DNA of 52,031 bases from Roseburia sp. (GCA_017549185.1 JAFYVJ010000024.1:1-52031); one strand, 5' to 3'; shown: positions 36,185 to 46,356, numbered from the stretch's first letter. Numbers and translations: made by a program. The notes: a model not told the origin generated them from the letters alone.

Positions 36185-37774
36185 ATGAAGAAAAATATTT
36201 CCAGAATATATTTTTTGCTTTTTAGTATAGCAACGGTCATACTTTTAGTAGGACTGGTTTGGGGAAAAACGAATGTACTTAGTCGAATAGAGTCGTTAGA
36301 GAAGAGACAGATATACCCAGTTAAGGAAGTTCAACTGACAGAGGATTTGAAGGAATATTATTTGGAAGTTGAGAGTCCGGATGGAGTCAGTCTGGCACTA
36401 GAGATTTATAGTGGGCATCAGGCTGTGAGAGTATATGCGGGAGAGGAATTAATATATGCATTAGAAGGTGCAGATAGTTTGTGGGGAAGTACCAGTGGTG
36501 CAAAGTACAATTTTATTGAGATTCCAGTGGCGACTCGGGATGTTAAAGTAGAAGTAGAAGCTATTTACGAGGAAGATAGAGCTCGAGAATTAGAGTTTTT
36601 TGTCGGAGATGCGATAAGCATGTTTCGCGGTTATGTGCGTGGTGCGATTCCAAATGCAATTATGAGTTTTTTGAGTATTACGATGGGTGTCTTTTTGATA
36701 GGCTATTGGCTGATTGCCAACAGAAGGATAAAAATTAAGCGGGGCTCGCTCTATTTTGGAGTGTTCTCGATGGTTCTGGGTGGCTGGACGTTGCATGAGA
36801 CTGATTTTTCTACTGTATTGGTAGGAAATCGAACAGCGGCATCGTTTTGTGGATACTTGTTGTTAATGTTAGCAATTGTTCCGTTTGTATTATTTGTTAA
36901 GGAATTTATGGAAGTAGATGATAGGGGTATTTACGCTATTGTCTGCGTAGGTGCATTGATAAATCTTGTTGTTAATGTGTTTGGTCATATGGCTGGGATC
37001 TGGTATTTTAAAAAGACAGTTATTACCATTCATATATCAATTGCGGCGGGATTGTTATATATGATATATGCGGTGTTTTGGAGAAAACGGAAATATGGAA
37101 TAGACCGGAAAGTTCAGGCGAATATCATTGGTGCATTTGTCCTGATTGTGACAGTGATAACAGATATTAGTGCTTATTATATGAAGTTGAAGCAGACAGA
37201 TGTAATTGGAAGAATTGGTTTGCTTATCTATATTTTCCTTTTGGGAAAAGAGACGGTTGTGGAATTCTTTAAGCAGATAGATGAAGGTCGTAAGGCTGAG
37301 ATTTATAAGGAACTTGCAGAAAAAGATGTGATGACCGGCTTGTATAACCGTAATGCTTTTGACGAGTGGGAATATAACTACAAGGATGTGGCTAATACAA
37401 TGGTGGTTACATTTGACTTGAATAATTTAAAGCAGTGTAATGATATGATGGGGCATGATGTAGGAGATCGTTATATCATTGATGCGGCTGGTTTGATTAG
37501 CAAAGTCTTTGGTAAATTTGGAAAGTGTTACCGTATTGGTGGTGATGAGTTCTGTGCAGTAATTTTAAATGCAGATAGAATTAACATAGAAACACAACTT
37601 ATACATCTAAGAAAATTGCAGGATTATTATAATAGGAAGTCGAAAGAGGTAAAAATGCAGATTGCATGTGGATATGCAGCTTTCGAGGAAGTGGATCTGA
37701 ATATGAAAGGAACCAGAAGTCGTGCAGACGCAAGGATGTATGCAAATAAGAAAGAGATAAAAGTAGAAAAATAA
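36185..37774 (+). CDS. Membrane diguanylate cyclase (GGDEF domain)
   Basis: The product (about 529 residues from ATG 36185; a TTG at 36176 lies too close to GGGAG) should make c-di-GMP. It has an N-terminal membrane segment, an outside beta-rich domain (about 40-150), then about seven membrane segments (about 155-365), a layout like 7TMR-DISM receptors. A GGDEF domain fills the C-terminal 165 residues, with DVMTGLYNRNAF and an intact GGDEF in YRIGGDEF. The RxxD inhibitory site before GGDEF is absent. It may act against the HD-GYP protein encoded at 14232. The signal sensed is unknown. Confidence 0.92.
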   Translation: MKKNISRIYFLLFSIATVILLVGLVWGKTNVLSRIESLEKRQIYPVKEVQLTEDLKEYYLEVESPDGVSLALEIYSGHQAVRVYAGEELIYALEGADSLWGSTSGAKYNFIEIPVATRDVKVEVEAIYEEDRARELEFFVGDAISMFRGYVRGAIPNAIMSFLSITMGVFLIGYWLIANRRIKIKRGSLYFGVFSMVLGGWTLHETDFSTVLVGNRTAASFCGYLLLMLAIVPFVLFVKEFMEVDDRGIYAIVCVGALINLVVNVFGHMAGIWYFKKTVITIHISIAAGLLYMIYAVFWRKRKYGIDRKVQANIIGAFVLIVTVITDISAYYMKLKQTDVIGRIGLLIYIFLLGKETVVEFFKQIDEGRKAEIYKELAEKDVMTGLYNRNAFDEWEYNYKDVANTMVVTFDLNNLKQCNDMMGHDVGDRYIIDAAGLISKVFGKFGKCYRIGGDEFCAVILNADRINIETQLIHLRKLQDYYNRKSKEVKMQIACGYAAFEEVDLNMKGTRSRADARMYANKKEIKVEK

Positions 37775-37784
37775 AAATTTAACG

Positions 37785-37850
37785 AAAAGGCGGTCACAAG
37801 ATAAATGCTTCTAAATTGGTAGAAGTATTTATCTTGTGACCGTCCTTTTT
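37785..37850. terminator. Long bidirectional terminator
   Basis: About 28 bases (37785-37812) pair almost perfectly with 37821-37849, one base bulged, flanked by A- and T-tracts. It separates convergent genes and reaches the stop codon of the minus-strand lipoprotein gene. Confidence 0.9.
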
Positions 37851-38355
37851 ATTTTATATCTGTGCTTTTTAAAAGATAAGAAATTTGAACGGCATGCTCA
37901 CCATTCTGAGAAAAAGAAACAAGAAGAACATTGCTGTCATCGGTTTCCCATTTGTTACCGCTGTAGATGTTGCTGTTGTCAAGAGATTCCTGACTACCTA
38001 GGTTAGTGGTAGTGTCTTTTTGTATGGCAGTGTAGATTTCGCTTGCAGTTTTCTCATCGTTTCCTATGTAAAACCATGATACGCCAGCAAGTGTACCTGT
38101 ATCGTCAATGTTGTATTGTACATAGCCGTCACAGCCTAAGTACTGTTTTGGAAAAATATAGTTGTATCCGCCGGACATGGATAAGGAACTTTCGTATTCA
38201 TTGCCCTCGGATTCGCAAATAGATTCCAATGAGCTTTCCCATGTGGCATTGGTAAAAGGTGCTATGGATGCTGATGAAGTATTTGGGGTGCAGGCGGTAA
38301 AAAGTGCTAGCATAAAAGTGAATAAAGTTATAAGGAGTAGTAATTTTTTCTTCAT
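37849..38355 (-). CDS. Small lipoprotein of unknown function
   Basis: This 168-residue protein has a lipoprotein signal: basic start MKKKLLLL, hydrophobic core, and lipobox FTAC with Cys22 as the likely lipid-modified residue. The mature part is short, acidic and Ser/Asn-rich, with Cys at about 47 and 75, and no family I recognise. AGAGGT precedes the start. It lies 28 bases after the AraC-type regulator gene on the same strand, so the two are probably co-transcribed. That places it near the fucose genes, but a link to fucose is only inferred. Confidence 0.8.
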   Translation of the reverse strand: MKKKLLLLITLFTFMLALFTACTPNTSSASIAPFTNATWESSLESICESEGNEYESSLSMSGGYNYIFPKQYLGCDGYVQYNIDDTGTLAGVSWFYIGNDEKTASEIYTAIQKDTTTNLGSQESLDNSNIYSGNKWETDDSNVLLVSFSQNGEHAVQISYLLKSTDIK

Positions 38356-38383
38356 AGTAAAAACCTCTAAAAGTAATAAAATA

Positions 38384-39238
38384 TTAAATGAAACGTGAGT
38401 CTGTAAACTGCTTTGGTGTAGTGCCTTTGTATTTGTGGAATGTTTTTATGAAATAGCTTTCGTCGTTAAAACCACAGGAAATAGCGACTTCTTTAATGGA
38501 AATATCTTTTGTAGAAAGCATTTCGCAGGCACATTCAATTCGATAATAGTTTAGGTAGTCGATAGGTGTTCGGCTTGTTATGTTGCGGAAATACCGACAG
38601 AAATATTTTGGATTCATTCCGGCTATTTTAGACAGAGTATCTAAGCTGATGCTGTTCTGATAATTTTCTGAAATATATGACAATACATTTTTGATAGAAG
38701 TAATACGTTCAGCAGATGTACGGTCTATTTCTTCTTTTTCATAAAGCTCTCGGTTAATGATGATTCCGAGAAGGTGATACAGATAACCCTGAACCATAAA
38801 TTCGTATCCCGGCTCTTTACTAGCGAGAGAATCACATAGTTTTGTCACTAATGGGAGAATATCGTCACATTTTTCCGAAAGGTGAGTAGGAATCCACATC
38901 TTGTGCGTCATGATGTCACGTATGATTTTGGTGCAGGCATGATTGTCCTTCATAAGAATTTGTAAATCGAATACAATGCAGTCATAGATGCAGTCGTGAG
39001 GCGTGCCACCGTGGAGTGAGCCACCGGGAATAAATAATACGTCTCCGGCGTGATAAATCTGGCTTTCTTTTTCAAGATGTAATTGGAAAGAGCCGGATAT
39101 AATGTGAATTAATTCGTAGTGTGTATGCCAGTGATACTGCATGAGGTATCTGGGGCTAAGGGGAGTCTGGTGATAAAAAGCGATTGGAAAATTAAAGGCT
39201 CCCTGTTCTGTACGTTCGATATAATCAATGTATTTCAT
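38384..39238 (-). CDS. AraC-family transcriptional regulator
   Basis: This 284-residue regulator has a cupin-like sensor domain (about 15-100, with YHWHTHYELIHIISG and GDVLFIPGG) and a C-terminal AraC helix-turn-helix pair (about 185-280). The latter ends with the typical EVAISCGFNDESYFIKTFHKYKGTTP. TAGGAG precedes the start. It is transcribed away from fucI across a 142-base gap, the usual layout for a local regulator, so it probably controls the fucose genes in response to fucose or an intermediate. Confidence 0.93.
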   Translation of the reverse strand: MKYIDYIERTEQGAFNFPIAFYHQTPLSPRYLMQYHWHTHYELIHIISGSFQLHLEKESQIYHAGDVLFIPGGSLHGGTPHDCIYDCIVFDLQILMKDNHACTKIIRDIMTHKMWIPTHLSEKCDDILPLVTKLCDSLASKEPGYEFMVQGYLYHLLGIIINRELYEKEEIDRTSAERITSIKNVLSYISENYQNSISLDTLSKIAGMNPKYFCRYFRNITSRTPIDYLNYYRIECACEMLSTKDISIKEVAISCGFNDESYFIKTFHKYKGTTPKQFTDSRFI

Positions 39239-39284
39239 AAAAAACTCCTAAAATTAAAAAGTGAATATTGTACAGTTTTTTTTT

Positions 39285-39354
39285 ATTATAACACTTTTGT
39301 TTTTTATTTCTAGTGGTATAATATAAAAAGACAGAAATATCTGTGACGGAAATA
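39285..39354. promoter_or_regulatory. Divergent regulatory region between the AraC gene and fucI
   Basis: A TATAAT box faces fucI (39317-39322) with a poor -35, as expected when an activator is needed; another TATAAT faces the regulator gene (complement of 39285-39290). GACAGAAATA (39330-39339) and GACGGAAATA (39345-39354) form a direct repeat 15 bases apart. TGACGGAAAT recurs at the transporter promoter (41518-41527). Confidence 0.5.
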
Positions 39355-39380
39355 ATTATATTTTTAAGGAGGAGATTATC

Positions 39381-41180
39381 ATGGCGGAAAGCAGATTAAT
39401 CGGAGGATATCCTGTAATTGGTATCAGACCAACTATTGATGGACGTAGAGGACCTTTAAAGGTACGTGAAGGCCTTGAAGACCAGACAATGGGTATGGCA
39501 CTCCGTGCAAAAAAACTCATCGAAGAAAACGTAAAATATTCTAATGGCGAGCCTGTAAAAGTTGTTATTGCAGATACAACTATCGGACGTGTTGCAGAAG
39601 CTGCAGCATGTGAAGAGAAATTTAGAAAAGAAGGAGTAGCAGCTACTCTTACTGTTACACCATGCTGGTGCTACGGTTCTGAAACAATGGATATGGATCC
39701 AACAACAATCAAAGCTGTTTGGGGATTTAATGGAACAGAAAGACCAGGTGCTGTTTACTTAGCATCAGTTCTTGCAACACATGCACAGAAAGGTCTTCCA
39801 GCATTCGGTATCTATGGACATGAAGTTCAGGATTTAGATGACACAACAATTCCAGCAGACGTAGAAGAAAAAATCTTAAGATTCGCACGTGCATCTGTTG
39901 CAGTTGCTACTATGAGAGGTAAATCATACTTACAGATTGGTTCTATCTGTATGGGTATCGGTGGATCTATTATTGATTCTGATTTTATGGAAAGCTATTT
40001 TGGCTTAAGAGTAGAATCTGTTGATGAAGTAGAAATTATTCGTCGTATGACAGAAGGCATCTATGATGAGGCTGAATATCAGAAAGCTCTTGCTTGGGCA
40101 AAAGAAAAATGTGTTATCGGTTTCGATAAGAACCCTGATTTCGTTAAGAATAGCCCTGAAAAAGCAGAAGAACAGTTTGAGTTCGTAGTTAAGATGGCAG
40201 TTATCATTCAGGAAATGATGAATGGTTGCAAGACACTTCCAGAAGGATGTGAAGAAGAAGCTGTTGGACACAATGCAATCGCAGCTGGTTTCCAGGGACA
40301 GAGACAGTGGACAGACTTCTATCCTAACTGTGACTTCCCAGAAGCAATCTTAAATACTTCTTTCGACTGGAATGGCGCAAGAGAACCTTATATCCTTGCA
40401 ACAGAAAACGACGTACTGAATGGTATGACAATGTTATTTGGTAAACTCTTAACAAATACAGCTCAGATGTTCGCAGATGTTCGTACATATTGGAGCGGAG
40501 ATGCTATTAAGAGAGTAACTGGTTATGATATTGAAGGCGTTGCAAAAGAATCTGATGGTGTTATCCACTTAATTAACTCTGGTGCTTGCTGTCTTGATGC
40601 AAATGCAGAGGCAAAAGATGCTGATGGCAATGCAGTTATGAAACCTTGGTATGAAGTAACACAGGAAGATCAGGATGCTATCATGGCAGCTACAACATGG
40701 AATGCAGCTGATAACGGATACTTCCGTGGCGGCGGATATTCTTCAAGATTTGAAACAACAGCTACAATGCCAGCAACTATGATCCGTATGAACCTTGTAA
40801 AAGGTATCGGACCTGTAATCCAGATTGCTGAAGGATGGACAGTAGGTCTTCCAACAGATGTATCTGATACATTATGGAAACGTACAGACTACACATGGCC
40901 ATGTACATGGTTTGCTCCAAGATGTGATGGAAAAGATGGTTCTGCATTCAAGAGTGCATACGAAGTTATGAACAACTGGGGTGCTAACCATGGTTCTATC
41001 TCTTATGGACATATCGGTGCCGATCTTATCACAATGTGCTCTATGATGAGAATTCCTGTAGCTATGCACAATGTTCCTGAAGAAAAGATCTTCAGACCAA
41101 AGGCATGGGATGCATTTGGAATGAACAAAGAAGGCGCTGACTACAGAGCATGTGCTACATATGGTCCAATGTACAAATAA
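39381..41180 (+). CDS. fucI: L-fucose isomerase
   Basis: This Mn-dependent cytosolic enzyme turns L-fucose into L-fuculose, the first step of fucose breakdown. The 599-residue length is that of FucI. The sequence runs through [19 protein letters not shown] at the start, [28 protein letters not shown], then [16 protein letters not shown] and [14 protein letters not shown], typical of the family. It can also act on D-arabinose. ATG 39381 follows AAGGAGGAG. A terminator at 41214 separates it from the transporter operon, so it may be expressed alone or with partial readthrough. Confidence 0.97.
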   Translation: MAESRLIGGYPVIGIRPTIDGRRGPLKVREGLEDQTMGMALRAKKLIEENVKYSNGEPVKVVIADTTIGRVAEAAACEEKFRKEGVAATLTVTPCWCYGSETMDMDPTTIKAVWGFNGTERPGAVYLASVLATHAQKGLPAFGIYGHEVQDLDDTTIPADVEEKILRFARASVAVATMRGKSYLQIGSICMGIGGSIIDSDFMESYFGLRVESVDEVEIIRRMTEGIYDEAEYQKALAWAKEKCVIGFDKNPDFVKNSPEKAEEQFEFVVKMAVIIQEMMNGCKTLPEGCEEEAVGHNAIAAGFQGQRQWTDFYPNCDFPEAILNTSFDWNGAREPYILATENDVLNGMTMLFGKLLTNTAQMFADVRTYWSGDAIKRVTGYDIEGVAKESDGVIHLINSGACCLDANAEAKDADGNAVMKPWYEVTQEDQDAIMAATTWNAADNGYFRGGGYSSRFETTATMPATMIRMNLVKGIGPVIQIAEGWTVGLPTDVSDTLWKRTDYTWPCTWFAPRCDGKDGSAFKSAYEVMNNWGANHGSISYGHIGADLITMCSMMRIPVAMHNVPEEKIFRPKAWDAFGMNKEGADYRACATYGPMYK

Positions 41181-41213
41181 AATGTGATATTGAACAATAA
41201 TATTAGAGGCTGC

Positions 41214-41240
41214 CTAATTAGAGGCGGCCTCTATTTTCTT
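41214..41240 (+). terminator. Terminator after fucI
   Basis: TAGAGGC (41214-41220) pairs with GCCTCTA (41227-41233), then TTTTCTTCT. The loop can form an alternative pairing. Confidence 0.65.
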
Positions 41241-41400
41241 CTACAAGGAAAACTTTTTTGTTGATTTGTGAAAGTATATGATTTGCCTATAAAATAAAAG
41301 CACTACGTGCAAACGATGCGCAGCTACGCACGAGGAACAAAAGTTGTGTTGGAAAGAAATGAAATTGCGAGAGTGTGCTCAGTACACTTTTGTTATTATG
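41236..41400. repeat. Interspersed palindromic repeat, family 1, copy D (long form)
   Basis: TTCTACAAGGAAAAC, then TTGTTGATTTGTGAAAGTAT, then TTGCCTATAAAATAAAAGC and CACTACGTGCAAACGATGC, the last block identical to copy A. The tail GTGTGCTCAGTACACTTTTG is a hairpin shared with copy C. The gap 41181-41626 otherwise holds only the fucI terminator and the transporter promoter. Confidence 0.7.
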
Positions 41401-41516
41401 ACCAATATATGAAATTTATAAAAATAGCACTATTTTTATATAAATTAGTACTAAAATGACATATGCGAAGTGAATATTGTTATATTTCTTTTCGTTAAAG
41501 GTGCATAGTAAAATGG

Positions 41517-41545
41517 TTGACGGAAATGGAGAAGTATGGCATAAT
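41517..41545 (+). promoter_or_regulatory. Promoter of the fucose transport operon
   Basis: TTGACG (41517-41522), 17 bases, CATAAT (41540-41545). The -35 box is part of TGACGGAAAT, a ten-base word also found in the fucI promoter region. Confidence 0.65.
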
Positions 41546-41626
41546 TACCTTATCTAGGAAATGTGCAGTGCGGTAAAAGGGCATGTTTCTATAGGAAAAA
41601 TATTTTATAATATGGAGGGCATAGAT

Positions 41627-42628
41627 TTGGAAAAATTTAAGCAAAATCCAATTGTTAAGAAAATAGGTTTCAATCGCCTTATTTTAATCGGTGTACTGAT
41701 TTTGATGTATTTGGCGTTTGGTCTGTTTTGTTCGCTGATGGGCAGAGCAACATTCTTTAATATTTCTCGTCTATACAGTGCATTTAACTATACGTATTTT
41801 CTTGGCTTCCTTGCGTTGGGTGTTACTTTTGTAATTGGTACGGGCGGAATCGATTTCTCGATGGGACCTGTAATGTTTTGTTCGGCATTAATCTCCGGAT
41901 ACATGCTTACAAAGATGAACATTCCTGTTGTTTTGGCTATTTTGGTGTCAGCATTAGTAGGAACATTATTCGGATTGTTTAACGGTTATCTTGTAGCATA
42001 TTGGAAAATGCCATCATTCATTACATCTATGGCTAGTATGATGCTTGCAAAAGGTATTGGTTCAGTATTTACTAAGACACAGTCAGTAAGCTGGCCATCA
42101 TCAATGGAAGCAAACGGTTGGTATCGTAACCTTGTTAAAATTCCTTTAGGTGGCGGTTTGTACATTCCTACCGGATTGGTTATTCTTGCAATTGCAGCAG
42201 TTATTTGTGCAACTGTATTGAATAATACAAAAGCAGGACGTTACATTTTATGTTTGGGTAGTAACAAAGAAGCAGTTAGACTTTCAGGTGTTGACGTAAA
42301 AGTATGGGAGACACTTGCATATGTAATCTGTGGTATGATGGCAGGTATCGCTGCAATCTTCTATGTAGGTGCATATACAACAGTTCAGCCTGGTTTAGGA
42401 GATCAGTTCAACAACGAAGCGATTGCAAGTTGCGTAATGGGTGGAACTTCAATGGCTGGTGGTGTTGCTTCAATCGGAGGAACATTTATTGGCGTTCTGA
42501 TTATCTCTGTTCTTCAGGAAGGTATCCTTGCAATGGGATTCCAGAAGGATTATCAGTATGTAATTACTGGTATTATCGTATTAGTAGCAGTATATGCTGA
42601 TATTCGAAGCAGAAAGAGAAGAAACTAA
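41627..42628 (+). CDS. Sugar ABC transporter permease 1 (RbsC-like)
   Basis: I place the start at TTG 41627, because GGAGGG ends eight bases before it and no site precedes the in-frame ATGs at 41561 and 41612. The 333-residue protein has about 9-10 membrane segments and the CUT2-family patterns GTGGIDFSMGPVMF, GLFNGYLVAYWKMPSFITSMASM and GSNKEAVRLSGVDVK. It should form half of the membrane channel. It is the first gene of the operon and pairs with the second permease encoded at 44171. L-fucose as substrate is inferred from the surrounding genes. Confidence 0.93.
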   Translation: MEKFKQNPIVKKIGFNRLILIGVLILMYLAFGLFCSLMGRATFFNISRLYSAFNYTYFLGFLALGVTFVIGTGGIDFSMGPVMFCSALISGYMLTKMNIPVVLAILVSALVGTLFGLFNGYLVAYWKMPSFITSMASMMLAKGIGSVFTKTQSVSWPSSMEANGWYRNLVKIPLGGGLYIPTGLVILAIAAVICATVLNNTKAGRYILCLGSNKEAVRLSGVDVKVWETLAYVICGMMAGIAAIFYVGAYTTVQPGLGDQFNNEAIASCVMGGTSMAGGVASIGGTFIGVLIISVLQEGILAMGFQKDYQYVITGIIVLVAVYADIRSRKRRN

Positions 42629-42664
42629 TTAGAGAATAATTCAGAAAGGTCTAGAGGTGTTAGC

Positions 42665-44158
42665 ATGGGTGAAGTGATTTTAACTATGAAGGGTATAGAT
42701 AAATCCTTCCCAGGTGTGCATGCATTGGATCATGTAGACTTGGAAATTCGCAAAGGTGAAGTTTTAGCTCTGATGGGAGAAAACGGAGCAGGTAAATCTA
42801 CACTGATGAAGGTTCTTACCGGTATTTATAAAAAAGACGAAGGCACCATCACATATGAGGGTAAAGAAGTAGAATTCGAAAATCCTAGTGCTGCGCAGGA
42901 TGCCGGCGTTGTAATTGTGCATCAGGAGTTAAATATGTTAAGCCATTTAACTGTTGCACAGAACATTTTTATTGGACGTGAAATTATGAAAGGCAAACTC
43001 ATTGATGATGAGAAAATGAATGAGGAAGCCAAAAAATTATTTGATAAATTAAATATTGAAATTGACCCAAAAGAGATAATGGGTAACCTTACAGTAGGTA
43101 AACAGCAGATGTGTGAAATTGCAAAAGCTATTTCTCATGATGCAAAAGTAATTATCTTTGATGAACCTTCAGCAGCTTTAACAGAAGCAGAAATCGAAGA
43201 ATTATTTAAAATTATCCGTGACTTAAGAGATAAACAGATTGGTATGGTATATATCTCTCATCGTATGGATGAAATCAAAGCGATTACAGACAGAGTAACT
43301 GTAATGCGTGATGGTACATATGTAGGTACATTGATTACAAAAGATAGTACCAAAGATGATATTATTAACATGATGGTTGGTCGTGTTATTTACGAAGATC
43401 CTAAGACAGAAAGTGCTGTACCGAAGGATGCTCCTGTTGTTCTTAAAGTAGAAAACTTGAACGCAGGTAAGATGGTGCGTAATGTGAGTTTTGAACTTCG
43501 TAAAGGTGAGATTCTTGGTTTCTCCGGACTTATGGGTGCCGGTAGAACAGAAACAATGAGAGCTCTTTTTGGCGCTGATGAAAAAGATAGCGGTGACGTT
43601 TACATTAACGGCAAAAAAGTGGATATCAAGTGTCCTCAGGATGCAGTTAAAGAAGGTATCGGATACTTGTCAGAAGATAGAAAGCGTTATGGTATTGTTG
43701 TTGCTAAGAGTGTTGCAGAAAACACTAGTATGGCAACAATGGAAAACTTCATGAATGGCTTGTTTATCAACAAGAAAAAAGAAGAAGAAGTGTCATGGCA
43801 GCATGTTAAAGCATTAAAGACAAAGACACCAACTGTTGAGACAGAGGTTGTTAATTTGTCTGGTGGTAACCAGCAGAAAGTTGTTATTGCTAAATGGTTG
43901 ACTCGTGATTGTGATATTCTAATCTTTGATGAACCTACTAGAGGTATCGACGTAGGTGCGAAGAGTGAAATCTATACATTGATGAACGAATTGGTAGCAC
44001 AGGGTAAATCCATTATCATGGTTTCTTCAGAAATGACAGAAGTCTTGAGAATGAGTGATAGAGTAATCGTAATGTGCGAAGGTAGAAAGACGGGAGAATT
44101 AGATATCTCTGAAGCTACTCAGGAAAGCATTATGCACCTGGCTACACAGAGAGATTAG
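42665..44158 (+). CDS. Sugar ABC transporter ATPase (RbsA/MglA-like)
   Basis: This 497-residue protein contains two fused ATPase domains, as in CUT2 sugar importers. The first has Walker A GENGAGKST (about residues 39-47), signature LTVGKQQM and Walker B VIIFDEPSAAL. The second has a degenerate Walker A (GLMGAGRTE), signature LSGGNQQK and LIFDEPTRGID. The weak second site is normal for the family. AGAGGTG precedes ATG 42665. The next permease gene starts 12 bases after its stop. Confidence 0.95.
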   Translation: MGEVILTMKGIDKSFPGVHALDHVDLEIRKGEVLALMGENGAGKSTLMKVLTGIYKKDEGTITYEGKEVEFENPSAAQDAGVVIVHQELNMLSHLTVAQNIFIGREIMKGKLIDDEKMNEEAKKLFDKLNIEIDPKEIMGNLTVGKQQMCEIAKAISHDAKVIIFDEPSAALTEAEIEELFKIIRDLRDKQIGMVYISHRMDEIKAITDRVTVMRDGTYVGTLITKDSTKDDIINMMVGRVIYEDPKTESAVPKDAPVVLKVENLNAGKMVRNVSFELRKGEILGFSGLMGAGRTETMRALFGADEKDSGDVYINGKKVDIKCPQDAVKEGIGYLSEDRKRYGIVVAKSVAENTSMATMENFMNGLFINKKKEEEVSWQHVKALKTKTPTVETEVVNLSGGNQQKVVIAKWLTRDCDILIFDEPTRGIDVGAKSEIYTLMNELVAQGKSIIMVSSEMTEVLRMSDRVIVMCEGRKTGELDISEATQESIMHLATQRD

Positions 44159-44170
44159 GAGGAAAGCAAG

Positions 44171-45175
44171 ATGGCAGATAACAAGAAAAAATCTAACGCA
44201 CTTACAAATAATGCGCTGGTTAAGAAAATTGGCGGACAGCAGCTTGTTGTTATACTTGTAATGATCGCGCTTTTTATATTCTTCTGTGTTGCAAGTGAGT
44301 CATTTGGACAGTATTCAACGATTGTAAGTATTATGGACTTCTCATATTATGTTACATTTATTGCAATCGGTGTTACGTTTGCTTTGATGACCGGTGGTAA
44401 CGATTTGTCAATCGGTACTGGTATGGTATGTTATAGCTTGATTGGTGGATTCTTAATTTCAAAACTTGGATTGCCGGTTGGCGTTGGTATGATTGTAACA
44501 ATCCTTTGCGGTATGTTAATGGGAACTTTAAATGGATTCCTTGTAGCAGTTTTAGAATTACCACCATTTATCGCTACACTTTGTACAATGATGATTGTTC
44601 GTGGTTTAGGTTCTATTATTACAGGCGGTGTCAGCTTAAGCTGGCCAGCAGCAGATGCAGCAAACGGTTGGTTCAGAAGCTTTTTCAAAATGACAGTTGG
44701 AAATACAAAAGTTCCAGTCGGAGTTGTTTGGATTATTTTAGCGGTGATTATTATGTCAATTATTTTGACAAAAACAAAACCGGGACGTTATATTATTGCA
44801 ATTGGAAGTAATAAAGAAGCTGCAAGGCTTTCAGGTGTAAACGTAATTAAATGGCATATGTTAGCGTATATCATCTGTGGTTTCTTTACAGGACTTGCAG
44901 GTATTGCATATGCTGGAACATTCCAGACACTGACACCAGGTACAGGTGCAGGTCTTGAATTAGATGCAATTTGTGCAGCAATTATTGGTGGTACATCTAT
45001 GTATGGTGGACAAGGTACTATCGTAGGAACACTTATTGGTGTATTCCTTATGTGTATTTTAAAGACAGGTCTTCCATATATCGGATTACAGGCAAACTGG
45101 CAGCAGATTATCATCGGTATGGTATTAATCTTAGCTGTTCTTATGGATGTACTTAGAACAAAAAAACGTGCTTAA
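44171..45175 (+). CDS. Sugar ABC transporter permease 2 (RbsC-like)
   Basis: This 334-residue membrane protein of the same family as the permease at 41627 shares patterns such as TGGNDLSIGTGMVC, GTLNGFLVAVLELPPFIATL and GSNKEAARLSGVN. The two are clearly different in sequence, so the channel is probably a heterodimer. AGGAGGAAAG precedes ATG 44171. Confidence 0.93.
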   Translation: MADNKKKSNALTNNALVKKIGGQQLVVILVMIALFIFFCVASESFGQYSTIVSIMDFSYYVTFIAIGVTFALMTGGNDLSIGTGMVCYSLIGGFLISKLGLPVGVGMIVTILCGMLMGTLNGFLVAVLELPPFIATLCTMMIVRGLGSIITGGVSLSWPAADAANGWFRSFFKMTVGNTKVPVGVVWIILAVIIMSIILTKTKPGRYIIAIGSNKEAARLSGVNVIKWHMLAYIICGFFTGLAGIAYAGTFQTLTPGTGAGLELDAICAAIIGGTSMYGGQGTIVGTLIGVFLMCILKTGLPYIGLQANWQQIIIGMVLILAVLMDVLRTKKRA

Positions 45176-45231
45176 TTATGATATGATAACCAAAAAGGTT
45201 TCATATAAAAGAAAAAAGGAGGATTTTTAAA

Positions 45232-46356
45232 ATGAAAAAGAAACTTTTAAGCGTACTTTTATGTATGGCTATGACAGCAACCTTATTTGCAGGTTGTGGT
45301 CAGAACGGTGGAGCAGATGCTAATGCAGATGCTAACGTTAGTGCAGACGCAAACACAAACGAAGATGCAGCAGGTGGAAACGAAACAACAGGATACAAAT
45401 TTGAAATCGTATCTAAAGGTTTCCAGCATCAGTACTGGCAGGCAGTATTAAAGGGTTCTCAGAACAAAGCAGCTGAATTAGGTGCAAAAATCAACTTTGT
45501 TGGTCCTGATAGTGAATCAGATATCGCTGGTCAGGTTCAGATGTTACAGAGTGCTATCAATGCACAGCCAGATGCTATCGGTTTAGCAGCTCTTGATACA
45601 AAAGCTTGCTTAGACGCTATCGTTACAGCACAGGAAGCTGGTATTCCAATCGTTGGATTTGACTCAGGTGTTCCTGGTGCTCCAGAAGGAGCTATCGTAG
45701 CTAACGCAGCTACAGATAACTATGCAGCAGGTGTTCTTGCAGCAGAAGAAACATACAAATTAATCGAAGCTAAACTTGCAGCTGGCGTACGTATCGGTGT
45801 TATGGGACAGGATGCTACAGCTGAATCTATCATCAACCGTGGTTTAGGTTTCATCGACAAAATGGCTGAATTAGTAACAGCTAAAGGCTTAACAGTTACA
45901 GTTGAAGGTAACGACAAATACGTTGCTGACTGTGCAGTAACACCAGTTGATGGAGCAGATGTTGTTATCGAAGTATTAGTTCCTTCAGAAGTTAAGAACG
46001 AATTATCTATTACAGATGGTTCAACATTATTAAACAAAGCTGATACAATTTGTATCTATGGTTCTAACCAGTTCTCAGCAGAAAACTTAGTATCTGCAGA
46101 TGAAAACATTGGTAGATTAGGCGTTGACGTAGTTGGTGTTGGTTTCGACTCAGGTGCAACTCTTAAAGCAGCAGTTGCTTCTGGTAAATTAGCAGGTGCT
46201 ATTACACAGGCTCCAGTAGCTATGGGTGAAAAACTTGTTGAATTACTTTACACAGCAACAACAGGCGGTTCAGTAGCAGACGTTGATACAGGATGTCAGT
46301 GGTATACAGCTGATAACATGAACAACGAAGAAATCGCTCAGAACTTATATGACTAA
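45232..46356 (+). CDS. Sugar-binding lipoprotein of the ABC transporter (RbsB-like)
   Basis: This 374-residue surface lipoprotein captures the sugar for import. It has signal peptide MKKKLLSVLLCMAMTATL, lipobox FAGC and a low-complexity Ala/Asp/Asn linker with ADAN-like repeats (about 25-48). The periplasmic-binding type 1 fold follows, with VSKGFQHQYWQAVLKGSQ, IPIVGFDSGVPG and VVGVGFDSGATLK. AAGGAGG precedes ATG 45232, a very strong site that fits the need for excess binding protein. A hairpin follows the stop. Confidence 0.94.
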   Translation: MKKKLLSVLLCMAMTATLFAGCGQNGGADANADANVSADANTNEDAAGGNETTGYKFEIVSKGFQHQYWQAVLKGSQNKAAELGAKINFVGPDSESDIAGQVQMLQSAINAQPDAIGLAALDTKACLDAIVTAQEAGIPIVGFDSGVPGAPEGAIVANAATDNYAAGVLAAEETYKLIEAKLAAGVRIGVMGQDATAESIINRGLGFIDKMAELVTAKGLTVTVEGNDKYVADCAVTPVDGADVVIEVLVPSEVKNELSITDGSTLLNKADTICIYGSNQFSAENLVSADENIGRLGVDVVGVGFDSGATLKAAVASGKLAGAITQAPVAMGEKLVELLYTATTGGSVADVDTGCQWYTADNMNNEEIAQNLYD

